Shown: positions 35,801 to 45,700 of the stretch, piece after piece | Layout of the letters: every line of letters starts with the position of its first letter | How positions within the stretch are numbered: the stretch's first letter is position 1 | Source: Sclerurus mexicanus | Lineage: Eukaryota; Chordata; Aves; Passeriformes; Furnariidae | Assembly: GCA_013396755.1 (NCBI GenBank) | Contig: VWZF01000306.1 | Span: 309,618-373,617, forward strand | Reading direction: 5' to 3' | Length of the DNA stretch: 64,000 nucleotides | Notes under the pieces: generated by a model | Databases searched by the model: none | The model's input: the letters and a program-made list of their open reading frames with translations, nothing else | What the model was told of the DNA's origin: nothing | Position numbers and translations under genes: made by a program

Positions 35801-38800
35801 CGTAAAACCAGAATTTGCTTCAATTTTTCTATCCCTCGAGGGCCTTTTGTGGACTTAAAAGGCATTTGGATCAGAATCTGTATGAGGGCAACTGCAAACC
35901 CAGCCCTTCCAGAATGGCACATTCAAATAAAGCCAGCCACATCTGCTGCTGACTCATTTAAAGGGACACTGTTGAAAGATTTTTCATTATATCTAGGCCA
36001 GTAAATTAGGATTTTTGTTGAGCATGAATTCAAGTGAGTGAACTCCAACACAACCTTAACTTTTATTGCCATTCATGCACAAGCTGGCCATGGCAACAGT
36101 GGCTTTTTGCCTTTGCTCAGAATGACAGGACATAACTGAAGACAACTCATTCCAACAATGTCCCTTTAGCTTCCCTCACTGTTCCCTTCCAGTTTTAGGC
36201 CCAAGATAAGCAATGTCTCTCCCTTACCTGCTGGGTGGTGGCATCCTGTTGGACATAAGCCACTTGGGACGGATCTGTAAACAGAGTCTGGACAAAGTGA
36301 AAAAGGTTTATCAAACCAAAGTGAAAAAGGCTTATCAAACAGCCCTGGGGTTGTTCACTCACAGCTCACGCAGAAATCACCCTGCCACCGAGAAATGACC
36401 CACAGCTAAGCCTTTGCCAACTCCTAACGTGACTGTTATCACAGCACATTTATTTCAACTTACCCAAGTGGACCTATACACATAGAAATTAGGTGGTGCT
36501 CCCTAAAAATTTAATATCATAATTATGTGGCATGTTTTGTCTGTATAGCTGAAATGTTTCACCTGGTTCATCTTTTGTAATTACAGAATCTACAGGATGA
36601 AATTTGGCAGCTCTATCAAAACGGCTTAAGGGCAGGAGAGAAGGTAACTGAGCTTCCTGCAAATTCACAAATCTTCTGCACACTTTCTTTTGAGGAACTA
36701 TCAGGCCCATCCTACATGTGCATTTGGTAAGGCCATGATGCTGCTTAATTTCACAGAAGACACGCCAACTCCAATATTGTGCCAGAACAGCCCCGATGGC
36801 AGCAGAGGAAAAGCAAGACGCAGATGAAAACTAAGGATTGACTGAGGTCAGCCTTTGCCTGCTTTGCCAAAACTTGAAATACCTGAACTTGTAGCAGCCT
36901 GGCTCCAACAAAATAAAGCATAACACAAATTCCTTTAGCACTGTGATGCGTTCATCTCAGTTGCATGATAGTCTTTTGACAAAATGATAGCATTCAGAGT
37001 TCTGGAGCTGGCTGTCAGTAACTTCCTGGGAGATATCCTCCCAAAATCTCCTCCCAGGACACCCCACCACGGGGGAGCTGGTGTTATGTAAGAGCTGAGG
37101 GCTGCACAGGACAGACCATGCCATGAGGCCCTGCCAGTGTGGCTCAGGGTTGTCAGGAACGTGCACTCTGCAGCTCTGCTAATCTGTCCTGTCAGCAAAG
37201 ACATTATAAAACACCCTCCACAAAGCCGGCCTGTTCCTTTTGAATCTGTCCACACACAGCCACAGATGCACAGCATATTAACCCCATCCAAACACGTGCT
37301 GTCAGGGAATAAAAGCTATTTGATATGATTATGCAGAAGCAAAAGAATATAAAAGGTCTATAAAATCAACAGCTCCGCAGAGAGACTACAAAATCGGGTT
37401 GAATACACCGAGATCCTCTGCAAAGAGACACAACTGTTATTGTAACTATCAATTATGACAACTGTACTACACAAAACAAGGTCTCTTCCATAAGGCACAG
37501 AGATGGCTTTTAGCTTTTTACTGAGCACAACAGAGGCAGAATTTCTGGAGAGATTATCCGTGTTTCGGAAAACACCTTTGAGTTAATTACAATCTCATCC
37601 CCCTTCAGTGAAACAACCAGCCCTTCCTAATTCGTGGCCTGCACATCCTTTGATGAGCACATTTGCACATCAGACAAACGAACAGCACGAGCTCCCCGCT
37701 CAGCAGCGGGCAGGGAAAACTGCTATTTTTCCACTCGTACCACTTGGCTGGCAACTGGCTCTCATCCCGAACCAGCCCGCTTTGTTTTCTAGGGGCCAAA
37801 AAGCGGGCTGGGCTGGGCCCCACACGTGCCTGCGTAGCCTCCACGGGGTGGATGTAAACGAGGGTGTGCTCCGAGGTGTCCACCGAGGTGTAGGAGGTGC
37901 CATCAGCCGCGTAAACCACCTGCTGCGCCGGGCCCCGCTCCTGCTCGTCGCTGTACACGATCTGCGCCACCGCCCCCCCCTCGGGGACAAAGTGCACCTG
38001 CGGGGGGAAACACACCCTGGAGTGACACCACAACGGGCAGGGGGCCTTGGTTTGGAACTGTCACACGCTGAGGAGCTCACTGAGTGACCGGGACGCGGAC
38101 GCCGACCCCACCGGCTTCTGGTTTCGCTCTGCGCTGTGATTACTCAGGGGGGAGAAAAGGCTCCCACCCACATGATGCTGTGAAACTTCTTAAGAGAAGG
38201 AGTTCCTATTTGAACTGGTGCACCTATGGAATTTATTGGTGTGCTGCTTCCCCTTTATGCTTATATTCCTCTCTGGATTTATGATAATGACTTCATTCAG
38301 CCAGTTCTGTGGTTGCAGGTAATTTCCTTTATCTGAGGAAGGGCCAACAGAACACATTAACTGCTTCAAGTTATAGCATTGCACCTCTCGGAGGCTGCAG
38401 TAGGGCATGTGAGATTGCAGTATCAGGAGAAAATTCAACTATTTAAACAGACAAACATATAACTGGAAGCACTGAGCAATGATTCCAAGGACTACTGGAA
38501 CAAGTTATGTCTCGGGCAGCAGTTTAAATGTGCACAAGTTGATTGTGAGAGAACATTAGGATGATAAATGATACTTAGTGGCCTACATTAAATGAGCCAG
38601 AATGCTGCATTCCAGTGGAAATAGGAACACGTTTAGCTGAAAACCTTCTTCATTGTATGGGAAAACAGGATAGTTAGCAGGAAACCTAGTTTGAGTATCT
38701 GTACTCACATTCACATGAAATGCTCTCCCATAAAATGATGCCACAGTTACATATTTTGTTTATTTTGTTTCACCTTTCAGCTTGTGCTGCAGGAGACACC

Positions 38801-39699
38801 TGGTACTCCCCTGTGGCTGCTCAGTGCTGATTCTGTACAATAAATCCTCACACAAACACTGCAGTTTCACATTTGGAGAGCACTCTGCAAATACTAATTA
38901 AGCCTTGAAATTGCCATGTGCAAACAGCAGCACGGTTATCCCCTTGCACAGAGAATGGAACAGAGGCCATTGAAAACTGCCTGTCTTGGCAAATTTCAAA
39001 GCTGGAAATTACCAGGAGAGGCAGAAATTCTCAGCTTGTGGGTCAAATGCCACACAGCACCCTCTTCATAACATACTTAAAAGAATAAATCAATTTACAG
39101 CCTTCTAGAAATTCCCAGCTGCCTTGTCTTGGAGTCAGAGGGACGAGCTGCACACATCACAATCTGACTGCATTAGTCACTTACAATTAACATTTCTCCC
39201 TTCCTCACTACCCAGATGTCTGACTGGAAAAAATTATTCATATTACTTTCCCCAAGGTCCACCCACAGCTCCAACTGATTCGACTGATGCCATCAAACAG
39301 GCTGCCACAGACCACAGATTTTGTTAATGTTCATTACTCTGAACACCCTTTCACTTTCCCACATGATTGTATATATATATATTTGGACACTGAAACTTCT
39401 ACAACCACTGGCTGGTTTCGTTCAGAACATTTCAGAGCTCTGTGTCTTCACTGCTGTGATTTGCACAGCCCAGTTTCAGCTTTAACCCAAAATCACCACA
39501 GGTATGTTTGTACTTCTCCTCAAATAAATGCTGATCTTCCAGACTCTAAGCCAGGGTCGAACGGGAACCAAACCTCCACGTCAGTCCCAGTCCGCCCTGA
39601 GCAGGATGAGCTCTGGAAGGCACCAATCACCTGAGCAGTGCTCTGTTCCTGCGCTGCAGACTCGGCCCACACCTGGGGACTCTCCTCTTTCAAGTCCAT
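8654..39699 (-). CDS. PRDM10: PRDM10, PR-domain zinc finger protein 10 (complete coding region, 23 exons)
   Basis: PRDM10 is a nuclear transcription factor of the PRDM family; in mammals it is reported to activate genes such as FLCN and Eif3b. The exons join in frame to 1,199 residues (1,159 without the 40-residue cassette), against about 1,150 in human. Domain order: N-terminal segment 1-139; acidic run 174-194; a Cys/His zinc knuckle at 210-224; PR (SET-like) domain about 240-370; an isolated C2H2 finger at 392-412; a basic RG-rich stretch with an AT-hook-like [10 protein letters not shown] near 438; nine C2H2 fingers at 561-886; and a Gln/Thr/Val-rich C-terminal region likely used for activation. 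Start at 39697-39699 gives [11 protein letters not shown], matching the family; an in-frame ATG lies 24 nt upstream. All junctions are GT-AG except one GC-AG. The gene is in tandem with NFRKB. Confidence 0.97.
9631..9743 (-). CDS. PRDM10: PRDM10 penultimate coding exon
   Basis: Completes Ser1084 and encodes [20 protein letters not shown] then [17 protein letters not shown] (to 1121). Acceptor GTTTTAG, donor CAG|GTAAGA. Confidence 0.95.
10266..10434 (-). CDS. PRDM10: PRDM10 exon: Ser/Gln-rich region
   Basis: Residues 1028-1083 plus the first base of Ser1084: [20 protein letters not shown] through [20 protein letters not shown] to FRSY. It contains a CAG/CTG-type glutamine run that may vary in length. 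Acceptor CCCTTTAG, donor TACT|GTGAGT. Confidence 0.95.
11039..11179 (-). CDS. PRDM10: PRDM10 exon: Gln/His-rich region
   Basis: Residues 981-1027, from [20 protein letters not shown] to AAQSSPQ, continuing the Gln-rich C-terminal part. Acceptor TTCCCCAG, donor CAG|GTATTG. Confidence 0.96.
12414..12584 (-). CDS. PRDM10: PRDM10 exon: Gln/Thr-rich region
   Basis: Residues 924-980, from [20 protein letters not shown] to [11 protein letters not shown]. Glutamine- and hydrophobic-rich, as in glutamine-type activation domains. Acceptor CTGCTCAG, donor CAG|GTGAGT. Confidence 0.96.
13624..13767 (-). CDS. PRDM10: PRDM10 exon: end of finger 10 and Thr-rich linker
   Basis: Residues 876-923: [11 protein letters not shown] closes the last finger, then [20 protein letters not shown] and a Thr/Ser/Val-rich stretch ending TGETVV. 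Acceptor TTCTGTAG, donor GTG|GTAAGG. Confidence 0.97.
13836..13995 (+). mobile_element. CR1 LINE 3' fragment
   Basis: Inside the PRDM10 intron 13768-14456. The sequence ends with the typical CR1 tail: GGTTGGACTCGATCCTTGTG, then GGTCCCAACTCAGCATATTC and TGGGATTCTGTGAA. It is 5'-truncated and non-coding. Orientation is opposite to PRDM10. Confidence 0.85.
14457..14657 (-). CDS. PRDM10: PRDM10 exon: finger 9 (end) and start of 10
   Basis: Residues 809-875: [16 protein letters not shown] closes finger 9. A long Pro-rich linker follows, and [11 protein letters not shown] opens finger 10. Phase 0. Acceptor CCCTGCAG, donor AAG|GTACGA. Confidence 0.97.
14778..14917 (+). mobile_element. CR1 LINE 3' fragment
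   Basis: In PRDM10 intron 14658-15858. It contains TTGGACTTGATGATCCTGAT then GGGTCCCTCCCAACTCAGCA and TATTCTGTGATTCTCTG, the CR1 3' end. It is the same subtype as the fragment at 13.9 kb but not identical, so probably an independent insertion. Confidence 0.88.
15859..15969 (-). CDS. PRDM10: PRDM10 exon: finger 8 (end) and start of 9
   Basis: Residues 772-808: VNHLSKRH closes finger 8, then [20 protein letters not shown] is a linker, and CQYCDK opens finger 9. Phase 0. Acceptor CTCCTAAG, donor AAG|GTGTGT. Confidence 0.97.
16655..16732 (+). mobile_element. CR1 LINE 3' tail fragment
   Basis: In PRDM10 intron 15970-16816. AGCTTTAAGGTCCCTTCCAA followed by CCCAAACCCTCCTATGATCG is a short CR1 3' tail, orientation opposite to the gene. 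Confidence 0.8.
16817..16996 (-). CDS. PRDM10: PRDM10 exon: finger 7 (end) and half of 8
   Basis: Residues 712-771: [13 protein letters not shown] closes finger 7. A basic linker ([19 protein letters not shown]) follows, then [14 protein letters not shown] opens finger 8. Phase 0 at both ends. Acceptor TCTCCCAG, donor CTG|GTGAGT. Confidence 0.97.
17635..17790 (-). CDS. PRDM10: PRDM10 exon: finger 5 (end), 6 and half of 7
   Basis: Residues 660-711: VKKHVRSFH closes finger 5, [21 protein letters not shown] is finger 6, and CSTCGKQFK opens finger 7. Phase 0 at both ends. Acceptor ATTCCAG, donor AAG|GTGAGG. Confidence 0.97.
19527..19874 (-). CDS. PRDM10: PRDM10 exon: zinc fingers 2-4 and half of 5
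   Basis: The longest exon, residues 544-659. After [17 protein letters not shown] come three complete fingers, [42 protein letters not shown] and [21 protein letters not shown]. The Cys half of a fourth follows ([13 protein letters not shown]), completed by the next exon. Acceptor TCTCTTCCAG, donor CAG|GTGGGA. Confidence 0.97.
20983..21143 (+). mobile_element. CR1 LINE 3' fragment
   Basis: In the 2.4-kb PRDM10 intron 19875-22251. It reads GAAGCTGTGGCTGCCCCATC, then CCTGGGAGTGTCCCAGGCCA, and ends TCTTCCAACCCAAACCATTC. This is the CR1 3' end common in passerine genomes. Opposite orientation to PRDM10. Confidence 0.9.
22252..22263 (-). CDS. PRDM10: PRDM10 12-nt microexon (LELQ)
   Basis: The minus strand reads TGCCTGCTCAG|CTGGAGCTGCAG|GTAGGTTGG: an acceptor behind a long pyrimidine tract, twelve coding bases (LELQ, residues 540-543) and a good donor. 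The preceding exon ends KRIR, the following begins NAALQHLF, and the vertebrate protein reads [16 protein letters not shown]. No LELQ is readable next to either flanking exon. The introns on each side are about 2.5 and 2.4 kb. Skipping would delete four residues in frame. Confidence 0.92.
22264..24809 (-). other. PRDM10: PRDM10 intron 5' of the microexon
   Basis: 2,546 bp ending in ATTTTTCTCTCCCTCAATGC and TGCCTGCTCAG before the microexon. No transposon or RNA gene recognised. A weak tRNA T-arm-like patch near 23000 was rejected. Confidence 0.7.
24810..25034 (-). CDS. PRDM10: PRDM10 exon: linker before the zinc-finger array
   Basis: Residues 465-539, from [20 protein letters not shown] to [12 protein letters not shown]. 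It is a less conserved Glu/Gln/Pro-rich linker; the end ([14 protein letters not shown]) is nearly invariant in the family as I recall it. Acceptor GATTTCAG, donor AGG|GTAAGC. The family sequence continues LELQ, supplied by the separate microexon at 22252-22263. Confidence 0.95.
26978..27107 (-). CDS. PRDM10: PRDM10 exon: basic RG-rich / AT-hook-like segment
   Basis: Residues 422-464. [20 protein letters not shown] then RPPKF is a strongly basic patch with an AT-hook-like PGRPPK core and a probable nuclear localisation signal. It is followed by acidic [12 protein letters not shown]. Acceptor GTTCTGCAG, donor CAG|GTATAT. Confidence 0.95.
28006..28123 (-). CDS. PRDM10: PRDM10 exon: isolated C2H2 finger 1
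   Basis: Residues 382-421 (split codons at both ends) contain [20 protein letters not shown] followed by His: one C2H2 finger separate from the main array. Acceptor GGCTGCAG, donor AGCAG|GTACTG. Confidence 0.95.
28679..28751 (-). CDS. PRDM10: PRDM10 exon: end of PR domain
   Basis: Seventy-three bases encode [20 protein letters not shown] and the following EERK (358-381), plus the first base of Val382. [10 protein letters not shown] is the conserved C-terminal part of the PR fold. Acceptor CTGCTGCAG, donor AAGG|GTAACT. Confidence 0.95.
30599..30802 (-). CDS. PRDM10: PRDM10 exon: core of PR domain
   Basis: Residues 290-357, from [20 protein letters not shown] to NVEPKQELK, with the typical [20 protein letters not shown] segment of PR domains. 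PRDM PR domains lack the canonical SET cofactor motif NHxC, and the equivalent here is [10 protein letters not shown]. Acceptor TGCTGCAG, donor AAG|GTATGG. Confidence 0.97.
31764..32005 (-). CDS. PRDM10: PRDM10 exon: zinc knuckle and start of PR domain
   Basis: Completes Trp209 and encodes 210-289. It opens with [16 protein letters not shown], a Cys/His cluster preceding the PR domain, then [20 protein letters not shown], the first strands of the PR/SET fold. It ends [10 protein letters not shown]. Very strongly conserved. Confidence 0.97.
32365..32572 (-). CDS. PRDM10: PRDM10 exon with acidic run
   Basis: Residues 140-208 plus the first base of Trp209. It begins [20 protein letters not shown], contains a Glu/Asp run ([18 protein letters not shown]) and ends PRPFDPNDL. 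The acidic run is coded by a GAT/GAG/GAC repeat that may vary in length. Acceptor CTCCCCAG, donor TTTGT|GTAAGC. Confidence 0.95.
33511..33630 (-). CDS. PRDM10: PRDM10 in-frame cassette exon (probably alternative)
   Basis: Forty codons, from [20 protein letters not shown] to [10 protein letters not shown] (residues 100-139), lie between TTTTAG and a strong donor AGA|GTAAGT. Both ends are phase 0. The commonly cited human protein joins DATAQQ directly to the following exon, so I infer this exon is alternatively spliced. Its composition (Ala, Pro, Leu-rich) suits a disordered or activation segment. It carries no stop codon. Confidence 0.75.
33631..36227 (-). other. PRDM10: PRDM10 intron 5' of the cassette exon
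   Basis: 2,597 bp containing one CR1 tail near 34.05 kb. Nothing else is recognised. Confidence 0.7.
34016..34098 (+). mobile_element. CR1 LINE 3' tail fragment
   Basis: CTGTGGCAGGGCACTGGAAT then AGCTTTAAGGTCCCTTCCAA and TCCAAACCATCCTGTGACTC is a CR1 3' tail, opposite in orientation to PRDM10. Confidence 0.82.
36228..36287 (-). CDS. PRDM10: PRDM10 coding exon 3
   Basis: Sixty bases encode [20 protein letters not shown] (residues 80-99), flanked by TTTGTCCAG and CAG|GTAAGG. Being a multiple of three and phase 0, it could be skipped without a frameshift. It is too short to stand out as an open frame. Confidence 0.93.
36288..37829 (-). other. PRDM10: GC-AG intron of PRDM10
   Basis: 1,542 bp beginning GCACGT and ending TTTGTCCAG. 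A small direct repeat, GTGAAAAAGG(T/C)TTATCAAA, occurs twice near 36297-36338, just upstream of the acceptor. No gene or transposon is seen inside. Confidence 0.85.
37830..37997 (-). CDS. PRDM10: PRDM10 coding exon 2 (GC donor)
   Basis: Encodes residues 24-79, from [19 protein letters not shown] to [13 protein letters not shown]. The acceptor is CCCCCGCAG. The donor reads CAG|GCACGT, that is GC instead of GT. The protein alignment requires the boundary exactly here, because the next exon begins TLFTDP and the family sequence is EA(A/T)Q-TLFTDP. Confidence 0.92.
37998..39630 (-). other. PRDM10: PRDM10 first coding-region intron
   Basis: 1,633 bp, GT-AG. No transposon or other gene recognised. 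A short (TA)n run lies near 39370-39381. Confidence 0.7.
39631..39699 (-). CDS. PRDM10: PRDM10 coding exon 1
   Basis: Encodes residues 1-23 ([20 protein letters not shown] and three more), phase 0, donor CAG|GTGATT. The exon continues upstream as 5'UTR; a possible acceptor (CCCTCCAG) ends near 39738. An upstream in-frame ATG at 39721-39723 would add MEHPGREE but is less conserved with what I recall of the family. Confidence 0.9.
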
Positions 39700-39738
39700 C
39701 TCCTCCCTGCCCGGGTGTTCCATGAGGAGACAGATCTA

Positions 39739-42700
39739 CTGGAGGGACGTCTGGCTGGAGAGGTTCATCTGTTCACTGTGTTTCTGCTTCCAGCAGGGAA
39801 GGTGATCTTCAGCAACATGGCTGTAAAGAAACAGAGGACAGAGATGTTAAAACCAGTGTTAAAACCATTATTCTCCTCCGCTACCACACTTCTGTAACAC
39901 ACAGAGTAAAGCAGCCTTTACAAACACTTCCTTTTGGACCCAAACACCTTAGTTATGGGGACATAGGAACACAAATCTTATCTCATTTACCATGGTCCAG
40001 TCCTGTTGTACAGCACTTCCCATGTCCCATAAAGGAGGAAACAAGTCAACATTGCTCCAACAGCACTGAAAGACTACACTGAATTCGTCCTGCTCATCTT
40101 TCCTTGGCCACGGGCAGTTCACAAAACATTCTCTGCATTGTCCTTCTGGCCCCTGCAGGCCTGGAAATCAATAAAGAATGCAACACATGGACCTTAGGCT
40201 TCCAGCAGGGAAATGCCACGTTCAGAGATGCATCATCAGTTTGCCTGAGAGGGGTTTTGGGGGAGCACCAAAGGGCTTTCCATGAACGGGCAGCTTTCAT
40301 GTTGGACAGAGCTGTGGTCCTGGTGCTACAGGGCAGTGCCACAACAGCCAGCTTCTGCAGGAGAACGGTGCAACTCAAACTCTAATCCACACGAGCCCCA
40401 AGACCCTGACAAACTGCTTCCAAGCTTGGTTTTATTCCTCTCTCCCGGTTTTATTGGGCCTTCTCAATCTGCTGTTGGGATCCCAGCAGGGTAATTTACG
40501 GCTCTGGTGACTGGGTTAGGCGGTGGTTCAGCACCTTCCCCATCCTTCGTCTCTAATGTCATATTAAATCACAGGAATTAACATGAGGCTGAGCCCATTT
40601 AATTTCTCAGCTCCTCCAATTAAGTTTATTTTATACCCAGGGCCTCTCTGGGCTGATCCAATGCCAGTACCAGTCCGTGCTCTGGGAGGGAAGCAGAAGG
40701 CTTCTTGCTGATGCTTTCATTCATTTGCATTTTAAATGCAAATTATTTTAGTCATAATTTATCCCTATAAATGTTAGCATTTGGCTTGTCATTGACAAAC
40801 TGAAAAATAGATAAGGAGGGGTAAAAAAAGCAGCAGGCACTTTCTGCCTCCTGCTAATTTTGCCAGCAAGGACTGAGCTGTGCAGACCCGAGCACTGACT
40901 GTTCCCCCAGTGCTGGGCAGGGATAAATCAGCAGGACAGGGAAGGCTCACAGTAACTGCGTGGTGGAGGGGAAAAATGGGAATAAAGGCACAGAAATCTT
41001 ATCTCCATTAATACTGCGCGAGACAGAACCTCCTCAAAAAGCACTGAGGAGAAACATGAAAAAGAAGTCCACGTACCTGAGCTGGAGCTCAGGATCTCAT
41101 TAGTACAAATTAATTGCAGCAAACAATTAGGAGGGATAAACACCAGCCTTGCTCTGCAAGTGTGGAAAGCCAGGGTCATTTCCAGATAACTATTGTTAGA
41201 TAAATACCATTTCTTTCTATGTCCCAGCACACACAAGCTCTGATGTATAAATAAATATCGCCCATCCCTACACAGCACCTTTCATCCAGCTACTTGTCAT
41301 GTTATTAAGGATTAAATCAGGGATTTTCTCATACCTAATCCCACCTCATTCACTGACCTCCAGCACTCATTTTAGCAGGTATATGTGAAATGTGACAGCA
41401 TTTATGTCAGTAACACACTCTGAGCAACTTTAATGTAAAATTTAACACCTATCCTGTTGATGTTCTTTGGTTGGTTTCTCCCAAACAGCTCTTTTCCTTG
41501 AGTGTCAGTATTAATCAAGAGCCAATTCAGGTAATTGCACTAACAATAGCCAGTAGTTTAATCAATTACCTAATTGCTCAGAAAAATAAAAATAAACACT
41601 AAAGGTTTCACCTTTGGGTGGTTTGTTTTTTTAAAAAACCATAATTAACCTGTTAAAAATAACGTCATTAAATTAACCACTGACTGAATTAAGGGAAAGG
41701 CAGAGTTCTGGCTAATTCCGTGGTGCAACAAATAGCAGAATTTTTGGCTGACCTTCCCCTCCAGCAGACACTGAAGGGCTGGGGGAAGGTGCTGACTCAC
41801 TCCTGCAGACTCATTGTGGCACAAATAACTTACAGCTCCAGTGCAAAGGAGATCAAAGGGTTCAGGCAGGGTCTTTAATAAACAAAACTGGGCATCAAGA
41901 TTCACCTCTTAAAAAAACAGTACCAAAATTTGCAAAGGAAAGCAGGAGACAGTCATTTCATGGTTCTGATGAACTGATGTCAAATCTCAGGGAAAAAACC
42001 CAAGGCTGAGTCAAATTCAGGGGCTCGTGGTGCAGTGTCCATAAATGGCCCTGTTATTGCTGTTCTTCACAGAAATGAAAATAATAAACAGCTCAGCCAA
42101 TTGTGCAGCAAAGAGGGACAGCGTTAAGAGCTGCAGGATTTGCTGATGCTTTCAGCTTCTGTACTTCCAAATACATCCTGGATCTGCCTCTGCTGTGCAT
42201 TCCTCCCCAGGCCTGGACCTCCAGCAATCCCATCAGGATTTCTACAAGCACCAAAAGCACATTTCCCTGGAAACTTGGATGTGCTGAGGAGGAGGCAAGG
42301 ATTGATATTGGAACAAGCTCAAGGCCAGGGGCTGGCAAGCAGGATGTGGTCCCAAGTCACTGAGAGCAGAATCGCACACCTGAGGGAGCTTCTGCCCACA
42401 AACACCAAACTAACTTTGCTCCCTTAATCCTGCGGGATCTTCTTTGCTCCTCTAAATCCCCCTTGCAATACCCATCACAGCTCTGACAGCCGCAGCGCCT
42501 CGAGATTTTACCCATTTCCCTCGGGGTTTCTCTCCATTGTGGTGGGGTTTTAGCAGAAATAAATGTGAAACTTCGGGCACAAGCACTGCCAAAACGCTGG
42601 CAGGCAGGGAGCACTCCCTGCACTGTTTGCCCGTGGATTATCCTTTGTAATTGTTGATTTTTTTCACCGTATCCTACACACATCAGACCTTTTCAGACAA

Positions 42701-45700
42701 GCTAAACAAACAGCAAGACAAGCGGCTCAATGGGAAGCTCTGCTGTGTCCAAAGGATTATCAGATGAATTTGTGTAACAGAAACTGAAACTGGGTTGCAG
42801 AAATCCTACAAGAAAAGCAGATAATGAAAGACAAAAGGAGTTGTGATAGGATATACTCAGCTTTTTCCCAATATGGAGAAATTTGGCTACATTTTGTAAT
42901 GATAATCCACGCAGAGGTTAGTCAAACAATAAACCCAACAGCTTGCCCAAACTAATGTTAAATTTTTGTGTTATGTATGTCACAGCTCTATCCTCTCCCT
43001 TCAGTTCTGATCCACTGGTAATGATATTATAAAATAAAAGAGGCCTGGCTCAAATATTATTTAATATTCCATCATTTTTTGTTGTAACACGTACTTCAAT
43101 AACTTAGAGATGCTAAAATTTGAAAGATTAGTGACACTATGAGGCACATCCCCTGCTAATCACCCACAATTCTGTCAGCACCCCGGTGTTTCCATCCAAC
43201 CTCATAGGCACAGGAGCAGAAGCAATGCCAGTGTGAGATGTTAAACCATTTACAGCGACTGCAAAGCCAGCATTTTCCTCCCCAAAACAGCAGGCCTGCC
43301 TCACCCAGTCGGTGCTGGGGGATGGCACAGGGCTGAAATGGAAGTAGGTTGAAATAAATAGGTATAAATACCTCCCAGTATCACTCCAGTACACCAGAGG
43401 GGCGAGGCAGTGACAGTGCTGTGTGTCACTGCTGTGAATCAAATACAACATGAACCAGGAGCCAGCTCAGCTCCCATGACTTTGAAATATGTCCTCCAGT
43501 GGAAGATCAGCTCATTCTGAGCTATGCAAGGAAATCCAAGACAAAACAGGTTTGTCTCTACCCCATTCTCATTTACCTTCCTTTTCTCAACACCCTCTGG
43601 GACCTGCTGGTGTCACAGACCTCTGGCTTTTCTTTTAGTTTTTGCCTTTTGCATCCAATCCAGAACATCTCATTAACAGCAAAGCTTCTCCGCAGCTCCT
43701 GATGCCTGGAAAGCACCTTTGTGTCATTGTCTGAACAGTTCTGTACCTTTTTTGGAAATCTCGCTTGAAAACTCCTTTTGTCATCCAGGACACTCTCCAA
43801 CCCCTCTCTCCTGTTCCTGTGGGATGGTGTTTTCTCTGGAGCTGTGTTATTAAATCAGCACCTTCCCCATGCACTGCATTCAGCTCCGGAGGATGGCAAA
43901 GTGCCTCGTTCCCCATCCATCAGCACTGTCCTTCCTGCCCTCAGCATCAGACACCCTGAGCCACCACAACCCCACATGTGACACCCCACACGTGCCCAAA
44001 CACTCAGGGAGGGGGAGTCAGTGGTGCTGTAAGAGAAAACACTATCAGCAAAGTCACTGCTGCTTTGTGTTTGGTGTCCAAGTGTTTTTGACACAAGTTG
44101 AACCCAGTGAACTCAGCCAGTGCTTCAAAGGAAAGCCCTGAAATTCAGAGAAAAGCACCACAAACAAAATAAAATAAAATAAGGTGGCTAACTTGCTAAT
44201 AAGGAATGACAATTTCCTTCAATGCTGCAACTACACAAGAAGATACAGAGACAAGATCTCTGGGGACTTCATCTGCAGCAATCTCTGCAAGTCTCACTAA
44301 GGACATTCTGCTGAAACACCCGAGCCAGTGACTGCCAAACACTCGTTTTTGTCCCATCTCTGGGATGAGAATAATGGAGAAATATTAAAGCTGAGCAAGG
44401 GGAAGGGTCCACCTCCCTGCCTGGGGAGCCATAAAGCCACTGCAGCATCTCAAATGAGAACCCACTTTACAATAATGGTGCATAAAGCAGCTAATGTGAT
44501 TTACTCCGCGGTGTAAGGGAGGTTTGCCATGGCCTGGGGTTCCCTGCAGCAAGAACAGCAAGGACTGTTAGTTTAATCCTGCCAGGACTGAGCTCACTGA
44601 CCACCCTCTGCCACCCCCAGCCACGTGCAAGGGCAGCAAAATCGGTACAAAAGGGGGTTTATGGCTCTGGGTCTTCCTCCAGCTTTTAACATGAACATGA
44701 TTTATTATGCTCCAAAGGAACATCACATGTGTCTGCAGAAAGCTTTATCCCACACTTAAGTTAATTACCCCAGCTTGCCTAGAAGGCAGAGTGGGTGCAT
44801 TTCCTGAGCTCCCTTGGCAGGAGCGGGCTTTCAGTGCAGCAGGAAGGGTTTTAACCTCATTGAGGACTGAGTCACGACTGCCGTCACCTCCTCTGCAGTC
44901 CCATCCATCACACACACATTGTTTCAAGGAACTCTGGCTCTGGTGCATTTTGCCTGGATGTTAACAATCAGGTAACGTAGAACCACAATATTTATGTTTT
45001 ACTGCTGAGTTAAAAATGGAAATCATATGTAGGGCTGGGACAGCAAGGGTTATTTATTTGCACAAAAGGAAAAATGCCTTCAATTTATTTAGTCGTGTAA
45101 TAAAGAGAAGAGCTCAGCCAAACACCAACTCAGTCTTTACTCCAATTGTGCATAATGAATCTATCTATATCCATATCCTTATGGCACATCCATCATCAGG
45201 ACAACAATGAGCTGGAACAGAACTCTTAGATCTCCAAAGCCAGTCCTTTCCTACTGTGTCCAACGTGTCACAGTCCTTCTCCTCCAGGGACAGTGCCCAG
45301 GCACTGGGGGTGACAGCACCACAGTCTGATGGAGCTGTCCTCACAACTTAGAATAGAATAGCCCATTTCTACCACAGAAACAGGAGATAATCCAGCTCCA
45401 CAAGTGCAGGTTGACATTCCTGGGGACTACCCAGGCTGGGCTTAGACACCTCCTCAGAGACACTCTAAGGATGTTGAGTCCTAATTCTCGTAGAACCAAG
45501 ATTCTCACAGTACCTCCTCTCCTTCAGAGTGGGCAAAGAGACGAGTTCATTACTTTGTAGATTTGCACAAGCTCTTCTTTAGTCACCTCTCCTCCTGTCT
45601 GCTGAACATCTACATCCCCACTCCAGCCAACTCCTTCCTCCCACCCTCAGCTTCCTCAATCCATGACCACGTTCCCCACGTCGCCTTTTCCTCACTGTTT

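Noticed and set aside
39721..39723. Upstream in-frame ATG for PRDM10 (MEHPGREE)
   Set aside because: The downstream ATG at 39697-39699 matches the family start; the upstream one would need a transcript that includes it and shows no similarity I recognise.
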